Assembly (NCBI GenBank): GCA_949825065.1
Contig: OX463841.1
Span: 18,918,479-18,982,478 of the forward strand
Direction of reading: 5' to 3'
Length of the DNA: 64,000 nt
Source of the DNA: Odontocerum albicorne
Lineage: Eukaryota; Arthropoda; Insecta; Trichoptera; Odontoceridae
A model generated the notes under the pieces. That model was not told where the DNA came from and made no database searches. It worked only from the letters and a program-made list of their open reading frames with translations. The first letter of the stretch is position 1; each line of letters begins with the position of its first letter. Position numbers and translations under genes: made by a program. Below, piece by piece: positions 21,540-32,600 of this stretch.

Positions 21540-22890
21540 TCCTGTTACACAAAGAGGGTCTGCTTCTAGCGTTAGCTTATTCGTTAGGAATAATATCAGC
21601 CAGGATTCTTCTCATACTGCTAGACGGTACCGAGAATATATCAACAGTGTCATTCAGTTGGTTCAATATCTCTATACCACGCGTGACTGAGTGTTTAGCC
21701 ATGATATTCATCCTGTAAGTTGGTATGTAGAACAGAGGGTGATTCCTTGCACGGCTATATTTATTAGGTGCATATAAACTTAGTGCTTCTAGAATCGCGG
21801 GACAGTTAAAGCAACCTTGGAAAACCTTTATTAGGAATATCGCAATGGATTCTTGCCTTCTTGTTTCGAGGCTTCTATAGTTACACACCGTGAGAAGTTC
21901 GGCATGGTGAGCATATTTTGGATAATCGCCCTTTGTTCTCTACCATAGATATCTGAGGATTTTGTTTTGTATTTGTTCTATATTTTTTTTATATTTGAGC
22001 TGATGAGGAGTCCAAACCGTAGATGCATATTCTAATTTGGTTCTAATTAGATAATTATATAAGTTTCGAAGGATATCGGTGCTGTTAAATTCTCATTATA
22101 AAACCGAGTAGTTTGTAATAGTCCGATATCAAACGTGAGCATGGTTAACGAACGTGAGTCCGACATCAAAGGTTACGACCAAATCTTTGAATTCAGAAAC
22201 TCTGTTTAGTGCCACTCCCTGTATAGTTTACTGATGGTGGATTGGTTAAAACGATCGACTATAAGATACACAGACACATTTATTAATGTTGAACAGAAGA
22301 TGATTTTGCTCACTCCAGGAGACTAGGGAGTCTAGGTCCTGTTGTAACTGTGCAGTCGTGAGGTGAATTGATCTTTTTGAAAATTTTCAAGTCGTCAGCG
22401 AACAATAAACATGTCGAGTGACTTATGGAATTTTGAATATCGTCTATTAATATGAGGAATAGTAAGGAACCTAAATTGAATCCTTGTGGTATACCAGATC
22501 TTGCGATAAATTCCACAGAAGACTTGTTATGTATTGAGATATTTCTTTTAGGTATGGTGCAAATAATCCAATTAGATTATCGCTGAAGCAAAGTTTATGC
22601 ATTTTCTTAAGTAATATTATACATCGTGATCAACTTTGTCGTAAGCTTTCAGAAGTCTGTATATATTACGTCCGTTTGTGAAAGTTCATCTAAGTTTGAT
22701 GCAATCTGTTGTGTGAGAGAGAGGTTAGTAACAGTCGATCGTTTTGGCAAAAAGCCATGCTGGTTTCCAATAAGTCTTGTTGATACTTAGTATATCTTCT
22801 GATCATCATTTTCATGGGGATGCGATATAAATTTTGAAAAATCATTACAGTTCAGAGCTCCATTGAAAATCTTCTTTTAATCAAAACACA
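21540..22890 (-). pseudogene. LINE relic (jockey/CR1-like reverse transcriptase)
   Basis: The minus-strand fragment 22516-22310 reads ARSGIPQGFNLGSLLFLILI then CLLFADDLKIF: the GxPQGxxLGPLLF and FADD signature motifs of non-LTR reverse transcriptase. Further down, 21888-21577 matches the usual post-RT region (RRQESIAIFLIKVFQGCFNC ... RMNIMAKHSVTRGIEILN). Numerous frameshifts and stops mark an old copy. Confidence 0.8.
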
Positions 22891-23557
22891 CATTGAAGAA
22901 GACATCATCAGCTTTTCAATTATATAAATTACAAAACACCAAAGAAAAATCGAAATTTTAACCGAGTTGTGAAATATTGGAACAGACTGCTTAGTGCTGT
23001 AAGAAGGAACCAGTTTAAAAATTGCTTTAAGTTCCTAGATCTCAAAATTAAAATTATTATGTTTTTATTGTGGTGCTCGTTTTTCAATAATTCACAGTCG
23101 AACATCATCTCTTCTTCCTCATCCACACCTCATATTTGAGAATGGCGATCTTGATGGATCAACAGCATTCTTTTAACAAATTCCTTCTATCTGGATAAAT
23201 CCTGAAACTATTCTACAAGGACTGAACTCTTTATAAGGTCACAACATAATATAGGGTAGCATAATATAAAATAATTTTGAAGTAGAATCCATATTATAAA
23301 TTATAGATATTTATTTGAGAGATTTATGTCTTATAAATGCATTTGTAATCTACGTGAGACTGCATAACTTGGCAGTAAAAACTACTAGAAATTTTTAGTA
23401 TTTATGTTGCCCATCTAAAAATAATAATAATTTAATTTCTTATTTGATAGCCTTCTAACTTTATTCTAAATCTTCAGTTTTTAAAGTTACTTTTGTATCA
23501 AATTACTTTTGGAAAAGATTACATTATCTGCTTTAACTCAATACGAATCTTTTAAAC

Positions 23558-23773
23558 CAGCGGTCGGCAAACATTTTTCGTAAAGGGCTAAATAGTCTGT
23601 TTCTGTGTGGGCCAAGAGGCAAAACTCGAGGATATTTACGTAGATAGGCCTTACTTAAATAACAAGAAAAAAAGTTTTCACAAATTTATTGAACAAAATG
23701 TAACGTAATAATAATAAGTAAAAAGAGGTAACAGGCCAGATTTGGCCCGCGGGCCGTAGTTTGCCAACCCTTG
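23558..23773. mobile_element. 216-bp non-autonomous hAT element
   Basis: The ends CAGCGGTCGGCAAAC (left) and, read inward from the right, CAAGGGTTGGCAAAC form inverted repeats. The flanking 8 bp are TTTTAAAC (23550-23557) and ATTTAAAC (23774-23781), seven of eight identical. No coding capacity. Confidence 0.82.
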
Positions 23774-23781
23774 ATTTAAAC

Positions 23782-24590
23782 TTTTCTTATTCCTTGACAG
23801 CATTGTAATTATTTTGACTCAAATCCATTTGAATGAATTAGTATTTTAATTAAAATAATGTTTCAGGATCATAATTATAAAGAATATTAACATACTACTC
23901 GTATTTCCAAATAGAATGTTATCCTATTGACTCGATACTCGTAACATATTCGTACTTATGGAGGAAGAAAAATTAAAAACTTAAATGTAATTATGTTCTT
24001 TAATTGACAATTACATAAACTTTTTTACAAAGATGGCAATATACTGATTACTTAACACAAATAAAAAAATAAAAAATATAGATATTATTATCAAAACCTT
24101 TTGTATTTACAGTAGTTATTATATTCACATTAATATAATGTATTTCGAAAAGATTTAAGTATTTTACCGGGTAAAAACAGTGGTTCAGTGCTCATTACTT
24201 AATTCCGATGCAAAACATCTTAAAAACTATTACTATCAACTATGAATTCTGTAAAATAAAAATTAACCTATTTGACATTCTGCTCATTACGCTATCTACA
24301 AGTAAGTTTGCCTTAAATTTGATGTCAAGTGGTTAAGCATTTGATAACACAGTACAAAATATACAGGAGAATGTTACATCTACCAAATGTAAGGCAAACT
24401 TATTAAATCACCAGTTGAAATAGGCCTTTAAGAATTGTAATCTTATATTTTAAAAATACCTTATTAGCGAGTCAGCTAAAATAGTATGTGAGAATAATTG
24501 TCATATATTAAGAGAGCAAAAAAAATCTATTTTTTAAAACCATTGAAAACACTTAATTTATTATTTTATTTTCATTCTTTTGTGCATATG
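23782..24590. other. AT-rich intergenic stretch
   Basis: No gene or element recognised. Confidence 0.35.
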
Positions 24591-24594
24591 ATCA

Positions 24595-24670
24595 TAAATG
24601 GTACACCTGGCGGGTTTATTACTATACAGAAATTTCTTCCAACCAACCATCTTATCTTGGATATATTAAA
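24595..24670 (-). repeat. SINE body, copy 3 (partial)
   Basis: On the minus strand this reads GGTTGGTTGGAAGAAATT followed by AATAAACCCGCCAGGTGTA, matching the body of the SINE at 7979-8205. The tRNA-like head is missing. Confidence 0.65.
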
Positions 24671-24789
24671 TTGTTTATACATGGTGATTTTACAAAAAAA
24701 AAAACTATTTATATTCAAGTAAAAAAACAAATCAATGACCAAACTCGAAGTAATAATGTTTAGAAGTAGACTAAAGGAGTTCATTTGAG

Positions 24790-25870
24790 GATAGGGAATG
24801 GTTAGGATGAAAGGATATTCTGAGTAAAGTAATATTTTTGCAATTCTCTCTTAAATGTAATTAAGGATGGTGCAATCTTGGAAGTTCGTTCCCGAGTAGT
24901 GCCGAGTGAACCGGAAATGAAGATGTATAAAATGTAGTGTGGTATGTTGATATGCAAAGGAGTCTCAACGTATGATCGGAGAAAACATCCGTGTTCTGAA
25001 AAAAAGTGGAATTTTTCGAGAATACATGAAAGAGAATTGGGATTGTTACGCACCCGAAATAATGTTGATAGAACATGAAGGTTCCTTCGCTGCCTGATTT
25101 TAACTGTTAATACTACCTTAGGTTAAATTGAATCGGATGCAAATATTTTGGAGTCTCGTTGGCATCCAAATAACATAAGTCACCATAATGGAAGCATAAA
25201 CATTGGGACAGTAGTATTCGACTTAAAACAGGTAGAAAATTACACATCTATTAAGAGAATGTAGAGAAGCAAAGATCTTGCGGTTCAACTGGGAGACATA
25301 ATGATGCCATCAATAAGAACTCCCAGACTGTTGACATGTGATGAATCACTGAATTAACTATTTAATACAGGAATCATTTTGGAAGATTTTTGACAGAAGT
25401 CGACTTCCCATGACAATTGATTATGACTTTAGAGATTCACGATTCACTATTCTTTAGACCACTATGTGACGCAACTAAGCCCATGCAAATAGCTTTTGAA
25501 CCATTTCAAAGTGTGTAGTTCAAACGTTTCATGCACTGAATGAGTCAAAATCAACTGAATTAAAAGCACTGCTAAAGTTCAATAGTCTGAAGAGTGTAAG
25601 TTGCCCACCGTTCATAGCACACCTAACATCATCAGTTATCTTAATGAATGCTGTAGTTGTACTATTTCCAGGGTGAAAACCAGATTGCATGAGATTAAGA
25701 AGCTTATTTAAAGGTAAATGTGTCATAAGTTGATTATAAACTATTTTCTCAAAAACTTTGGAAAAACAGAAAGGATCGATTGATCAGTAGTCCCTTCGCG
25801 ATTCACATTTTTTTGATAATGGAAACACGTATGCACATTTCCACCAATTTGAAAATATAATATATATTTT
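24790..25870 (-). pseudogene. LINE reverse-transcriptase relic with C-terminal tail
   Basis: The minus-strand piece 25726-25529 reads MQSGFHPGNSTTTAFIKITD then a LLNFSSAFNSVDFD stretch: RT motifs of the QSGFRPGHST and DFSKAFDSVD type. The piece at 25053-24802 matches the usual C-terminal tail (FFSEHGCFLRS ... KIAPSLITFKRELQKYYF). Frames are broken and the region between is degraded. Confidence 0.78.
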
Positions 25871-26545
25871 TTCAGATTTTGAATGGCAAAATTTAAGTTT
25901 CTTTTCTTATGGCAGTACACTAAAACATTTTTAAAATCAGAAACCCCTATTTATTTTTTCCTTTCATGCTTTTGAATTTTTAAGGAAATAAGAGGTTGAT
26001 TGTAGAAATAAAATCATATGCAAAAAATATTCTGTAATATAATGATTTTGTTATTACTATAGATTAGTGTTATAAAAAAAGACATATTTTCATTTGTAGC
26101 TAAAATGATAATACATGCAAATAAAAAGGATCTTGGATGGACCTTTATTAATTATATTATTAAACGGGATATTGACGCTAAAAGTTGCAAAGTTTCCCAA
26201 GTTTGTTTCAAATGTAGAATTCTTCTCCTCATATTAATAATTACAATAGAATTCAAGACATTGAAGTTTATAGTAATCTACAAGAAAGTGTTCCAATAAA
26301 ATCCACATAATCCAATTGCTGCAACTTTAAAAAAATATTTATTTATAATAAAAAAAATATTATTTTGCTTTGTTTTTAAAATTTGAAATAAACTTGTTAA
26401 AAGTCCTTTTGCCAAGTGAGACTCAACTTTTTATTGCACTAAGCCATCTCAAACACACAGATACAATTCAGATAGATTATTCTGCTAAAATATACACGTA
26501 ATAACTATAGTTGTTTGTGTTCTCGGGTTTGTGTTAAGTACAATA
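25871..26545. other. AT-rich intergenic stretch
   Basis: No gene recognised. A 64-codon open frame at 26105-26299 has no recognisable similarity. Confidence 0.35.
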
Positions 26546-26547
26546 TA

Positions 26548-27835
26548 TTAGGTGTACAAATAAGTTTCCGCCGTTTTTTATAAAAAATTGGGCATTTATT
26601 GTGAAAGAACGGAACCTCATGTTTTATTCGAAGTATTGCCCATCGCTTGCCACTACCTTTTCCCATCTTTCTGGCAGCATACGGATACAGCGTCGGAAGA
26701 ATGCTTCATCTTTTGAGGCTATCCACGAATCGACCCAATTTTTGGTATCTTCATATGATGTGAAGTGCTGCTCAGACAGGTCATGCGTCATCGATCGAAA
26801 CAAGTGAAAATCAGAAGGAGCAATGTTTGGTGAATACAGCGGGTGGGGTAAAACTTCCCAATTGATTGTTTCCAAAAAGGTTTTGACCGGCGCCGCAACA
26901 TGTGGACGAGCATTATCATGCAGGAGAATAATTTTGTCGTGTCTGGAGTAGCAGTGGGCGCGCTTTTCCTCGAGTGCTCGACTCAATCTCATCAATTGTG
27001 CTCGGTAGACAGCCCCAGCAATGGTTTCGTTCGGTTTGAGCAACTCATAATACACGACACCAAGCTGATCCCACCAAATACACAACAAGAGTTTTTTTCC
27101 ATGAATATTTGGCTTAGCTGTAGATGTTGAAGCATGGCCAGGGGTTCCCCATGATTTCTTCCTTTTTGGATTATCATAGTGGATCCATTTTTCATCACCA
27201 GTGACTATACGGTGCAGAAAACCCTTTCGTTTATGCCTGGGAAGCAGCATTTCACATGTGGAAAATCGGCGTTCAACGTTTCTCGGTGTCAGTTCATATG
27301 GAACCCAATTTCCTTGTTTTTGAATCATTCCCAATGATTTCAACCTATGTGAAATTGCTTGTTGAGTCACTCCTAATGTAAGTGCAAGTTCTTCTTGCGT
27401 TTGGCACGAATCTTGATCCAATAATACTTCCAATTCCGCGTCTTCGTACACTTTCGGCCTTCCGCTACGTTCTTTGTCTTCGATGTCAAATTCACCGTTC
27501 TTAAACTTTTGAAACCACTCACGACAACTTCTCTCACTTAAGGCAGCCTCACCATATGCTTCTACAAGCAATCGATGCGCCTCAGCTGCAGATTTCTTCA
27601 AATTGAAGAAGTAAATCAAAAGTTCCCGCAAATGACGCTTATTCGGCTCAAAACTTGACATTTTCGAACACAAAAAAATATGTTATACTGATAAAAATTC
27701 ACTAATATTTCAAGGTCATGTTGTTGACAGATGTCCAACCTTACGATAATGACATTTTACATCTGACAATTTTAACCATAACTTACTGGTGGCGCCAACT
27801 TTTGTCAAACGGCGGTGACTTATTTGTACACCCAA
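26548..27835 (-). mobile_element. Complete mariner element, 1288 bp
   Basis: The terminal repeats TTAGGTGTACAAATAAG (26548) and, inward from the right, TTGGGTGTACAAATAAG are flanked by TA at 26546-26547 and 27836-27837. The length is typical of mariner. It holds an uninterrupted transposase gene. A decayed relative of the same family is at 49582-50802. Confidence 0.95.
26624..27661 (-). CDS. mariner transposase, intact
   Basis: The 345-aa frame starts at ATG 27659-27661 (MSSFEPNKRHLRELL); the frame extends four codons upstream without an ATG. The length matches mariner transposases. N-terminal paired helix-turn-helix regions (SCREWFQKFKNGEF, LALTLGVTQQAISHRLKSLG) are joined by a linker with the WVPYEL motif. 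The catalytic domain has GDEKWIHY, LLHDNARPHV and APSDFHLF, all three Asp of the DD34D triad. The conserved YSPD motif reads YSPN here, but that Asp is not one of the three catalytic ones. It ends with VASDGQYFE. No stop or frameshift is seen, so the protein could be active, although activity cannot be judged from sequence. Confidence 0.95.
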   Translation of the reverse strand: MSSFEPNKRHLRELLIYFFNLKKSAAEAHRLLVEAYGEAALSERSCREWFQKFKNGEFDIEDKERSGRPKVYEDAELEVLLDQDSCQTQEELALTLGVTQQAISHRLKSLGMIQKQGNWVPYELTPRNVERRFSTCEMLLPRHKRKGFLHRIVTGDEKWIHYDNPKRKKSWGTPGHASTSTAKPNIHGKKLLLCIWWDQLGVVYYELLKPNETIAGAVYRAQLMRLSRALEEKRAHCYSRHDKIILLHDNARPHVAAPVKTFLETINWEVLPHPLYSPNIAPSDFHLFRSMTHDLSEQHFTSYEDTKNWVDSWIASKDEAFFRRCIRMLPERWEKVVASDGQYFE

Positions 27836-27837
27836 TA

Positions 27838-29200
27838 TTAAGTGTTAAACCTGAACTGTTGACTTTAAAATCAGCCTCAGTGAGAAAGAAACTAATGTCC
27901 TTTATATCTGAATTAATTTTAATCAATAGTTCAAATGAAAAATATGTTTTTACATCATTGAACCTTTTTACTTTTCTTGCAGATTTATAATGTAATAGGA
28001 ATTAGTAGACATAAAAAAAATACAAGAAAGCACACTTACAATTTACATATTAAGCGCATTGAGACTAGGTGAAATCAAAGCAATTTATACAAGTTCATAT
28101 GTTACGATAGCTGGTAAGAGCACCTGTATTTTGAACATATGCTCTTCAACTACTTATATTCAGCGCTTTGTAATCATTATACTTTTTGACAAACTAGTCC
28201 AATAAATTTGATCAATTTTCCCAATTAGGAATATTAATATTTAAAACTTATTTGCAATTATGTAAAAAAAAATTAAATCAATAAAAAATAAATATTAAAG
28301 TAATTTAAATTTCTTAAATACAGATATGTAATAGTTTTGAATCTTTTCAACCCGAGAGTCGTCCTTTATTCGTGTTTTTTTACAAAGAGGGAATGTTGAA
28401 GCAAGTAAGAAAAATTATAAATAATTAAAACAAGCCTATTTTATTTAATAATATAAAATGATACTCATGACTCGAGAGGATAAATAATGAGCACTGGTAG
28501 ATTGCGGGATGATAAATATAAGCATATAAGTTTTGACAAACATTTTAAAAATATAAACAATATATATTAATAGTACAAAAATTTGTGAAAACTGAAATAT
28601 CAACAACCCAACTCGATGTAATTTTAACTTATATAATCGCAAAAAAAAATAAAGTTATAAATTAAGACACATTCATCAGATCCTAGATTTGACTGTTAAC
28701 AATGAATAACATATTAATGTAAATTCTTTCTAGAATTTAGATGTTCTGTAGTTTCTTGTAATCGAAGTATAATCAAATCCGTAGTAAATTTTTCAATATA
28801 TGTTTTCTTATTTAAAAACACATATGTTCATCAAAAGGATTCAAAGTGTTAGGCCATGGGAGGATATGGAGTCTGGCAGTAAAATGACCTTGGTGAAAAC
28901 GTTTTTTGGCATACCTTTGTTCCTGATGGCATGAAGAAGGTATTTCATTATTTATTTTATCAAAATTATGAATATTGCATATGTCCTTTTTGGATTTTTG
29001 TGCTTTATGGAACCAATTAGTCGACACCACTCTGGGAAGATATCATTATAGCCTCTTAAATAGTCCTTTGTACATGGACCTTTTTGTCTTTTAAAGGGTT
29101 AACAATAATTATTTTTCAGTGAATGTGACATTTGTGAAAATATTTATAATTTTTAGGTTATTACCTGTGAAAAATTCCAGTTTCAGTTTTCACTAAAGAT
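27838..29200. other. AT-rich intergenic stretch 3' of plexin
   Basis: No gene recognised between the mariner element and the plexin 3' region. Confidence 0.35.
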
Positions 29201-29223
29201 AATATGTAACATATATTGTAAAT

Positions 29224-29229
29224 TTTATT
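29224..29229 (-). terminator. Candidate plexin polyadenylation signal
   Basis: AATAAA on the minus strand (TTTATT on the plus strand), about 400 bp beyond the plexin stop codon. Other AT-rich variants exist nearby, so this is one plausible site. Confidence 0.35.
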
Positions 29230-29630
29230 TACATTCATTATTTGTTTTTACCCAGTCATTTGATTATTATTTGATTATGTATACAAAAATAATAAAAGAA
29301 AAACGAACACATATTCTATTTTTCATAAATGTCATTTAGATAATATATATTACATTCTAATTCACAATATGACAAAAAAATATTTTTTCAGTAGTAAAAA
29401 AACTTATATTTTAAAACTTGAAATTACCTACAAGTTTATATATCTATAATATTATATATTCATCATAAATAACATATTGATTTTCCATGGGTCATACGAC
29501 ACTATACATTCAGCTTGGGTAGCTATTAAAAAGCTTAATTTAAGAAAAATGTAAATTATCCATACTAAAACACAATCACAAAACTGATAAAACGTTAAAG
29601 TAAGAGTGAGTTAGAATGAGGGGGAAAGGG

Positions 29631-32600
29631 TCAGCAGAGTGAGGTGGGCTCCCCTTCCAAAGTGCACGCTACAGTCTCAAGTTTATGGGCTAAATGCATC
29701 TTGTTGCAGTGCGGGTCCATTTCTAATGCTAAGATCACCTGGTCTCTATACTTATTCACATAAATATACAGTTCTTTTAAAGCTGATATTGTATCAAATT
29801 CATTGATTTGCTGAACAGACAGTTGTTGCATTGAAGTGCTCATTTCCTGATCAGTTATTTGAGGTAAGTTGGACACTGCCTGGTAGAACTGTAAGACCAT
29901 GTCTCGATAGATTGGAATGTCTTTAGCAAAAAGGAGTTTATTAGAAGGGGAGTCTTTACAAAGTCTATGTTCAGTCAAAGAGCACGCATCCATAAATGTT
30001 TGTGCAATAACAGAGAGACAAGAGTCTACAGTCATGGTTTTATTAATATCAAAAATAAAATTGGGGTTTTTAATCAAATTTACCCAAAACCTTAAGGGGA
30101 GACTATTGGATTTCCAAGCGTGTACTACTTCAGGATTCGCAATCCCATGCATACGCGCAGCCTCATCGAATAAATCAAATAACCACTTTACCGCTGGAGG
30201 TAAAATTTCATTCACTGTTAAGATTGTGCTAAAAAAGTCATCAACAAATTTATTGATAGTGCCTTTAGTTGATAACAATCGAGTTAAAAATATTTCTGGA
30301 ATAGCCTTATGAGTATGTTCCGATGTTTTATTAGCAAAATGATGATAGTCAGATGGCTTCACTAAGTGATAGATATGGGCGTTATTATCCGTTTCCATAT
30401 CACCATTAATTATCCTTAAGTGCGCATTGGAACAGTACATTCCAGTGCAGTTTCTGCAAGGCTGTTTATAATTTGTATTAAAACTATCATTTTGCCTAGG
30501 GATTAGCGACATTATTGCAGACTCTTTGACTCCATAATGCGCTAATGTATTAAGCTTTCTCCAGCCGTTGATAGTCTTTGTGGTGAGATCTTCATCTTGT
30601 AAAATTAAATGACCACCTCTACCATGACGCCACTCGAGATCTACTTCATGGACGGATGGCCTCATAGAGAATGGAGTATTTTTACATAAAGCATCTAGGA
30701 TCTTTGATTTTACTTGAGATATCGTATCGCAGTCAAGCACTTTGCATTGGACTTTCTCATCGAGATCATCTTGCAATATATGAAGAGTGACTACTTGATG
30801 ATCAATTTGTTCCTTTAATAACCTTTCTTCCGAAAGACAATACCTAGCCTCGTGTGTTATGGCGTCAACCAATCCCTTCTCTACTTGGTGTTTGATAGCT
30901 TTGAAAAGCAGAAACAATGATGAACCTGCATAATCCTTCAAATAATAATACATACAAAGGGCCATCCAGTTTGTCAACATTTTTTCCACGACACTTTCTG
31001 TCCGACGTAACATTAACTGAGGATGCTTAGTGCAAACTGATTTATCGATTAATCTTAAAAGTAAGCATTTAAGTATATCTGTAGCATATTCCATCTTTCC
31101 CATCAAAACAACCATTAAAAGAGAAGCCACATTCACTTTATCTCTGATATTGAATGTTTTCTGTGCTTCCAAAGTATCAATGAATGATAGCAAAAAACAT
31201 TTGTTATTAATGAGCTGTTCAAACTGTAACATAGCCGCGTCATAATTTGTCCTCGGCCCGTTGATAAGTGACTTTTGAATATTTAATATAGGGTGATCTG
31301 ATACTCCAGGAAAGAAGACATTCATTACATAATTAACATGATCTAATGTGGGGATTCCAGAATTTTCTAAATCAGCTGCCAAATCAGACATATCAGTTTG
31401 AAGTTCTGCAAAAGCTTGCTTGCATTCTAAACGAACATTACTTTCTAGAGTGTCCATCTGTATCTGAATCCTTTTATACTCTCTTTCAGCTTTAGTACTT
31501 TTTCGTCGGTAGACTACTAATACAATCATAAATATAAAAACTAAAAACATAGTTCCTGCAGCAGTTCCAGCAATGGCCTCTGGAGGAAAAGTGTAATTTT
31601 TCATCACCTCATATCTCAAATACCCTAAAGAATATTTTAAAGATTTTCCAATTTTTATAACAACTAATGGCAGATTAACTTCTTTTATTTGAATTCCATT
31701 TTCATCTGTATTAGCTGGCTGCATTTCAGGAGGAGTACAAACAAGCTGTGTCATTGTAAGACTAGTCAAGTTACACGATCTTATTCCAATAGTTACAGTA
31801 ACATCAGATTCATCACTGGCACGATTCAGATTTTCACCTTCAATTACTAGAGTATCACCTTTGTATGGCTTTATTTTGTTAGGGAATGTGTACACTTGTG
31901 GATCTTCCACATAAACCATTTGAGTTCTTAACAATTGAAAATGCTTTTCCAAATCTTGAACAGACTCAACAGAATCCATTGTAAAACCGATTTTCATTAC
32001 AACTTGAGGTTTAGCAGAAGGAACTTTGGCAGCAGACTGCATTATTTCCATGAACTTGTCATTCACCGCTGGACTTGGACATTCCATTTGATTGGGGTTT
32101 AACACACTGCATACAGTGCGATTAACAGGTGTTGCTTCATTAGCATAAAACACATTCATCTCAGGTTTCTGAATACTGTGCAAGTTTGTACCGTGAATTG
32201 TAATCATTCTACCTCCTGAAACAAAACTTTTGAGTGGTTTTATTTCCATTATAGTTGGGTCGACTACATAATTGAAAAGATTTCCATATAATGTTCTATT
32301 AGCATTGTCAATTGAAATAGTTAGCGTCTGAATGAGTCGAGGAATTTGTGACTTGGATGTAATGCAAATTAATCTACTGTTAGAAGTTTGAGTATTATTT
32401 ACTTGACAAACCAATTCATCAAGATATGCGGATATCTTTGAACCAATATTTAAATACTGTCCTGCTATTGCAAGTTGAGTTCCGCCAGAAACTGGCCCAA
32501 TGGAAGGGTAAATGCCTTGGAGCTTAATGTCTTTGTAGCTAAATTGTACCGCAGATTCTGTGTAGCCCGCGTCATTTCCTACAATGACAGGGGCCACAAT

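Noticed and set aside
29000..29630. Poly(A) tail or target duplication marking plexin as a retrocopy
   Set aside because: No long T run on the plus strand at a suitable place and no convincing flanking duplication was found, so the retrocopy idea rests only on the lack of introns.
29917..30312. 131-codon open frame antisense to plexin
   Set aside because: Shadow of the conserved plexin frame on the other strand; the same applies to the other plus-strand frames within 29631-35333.
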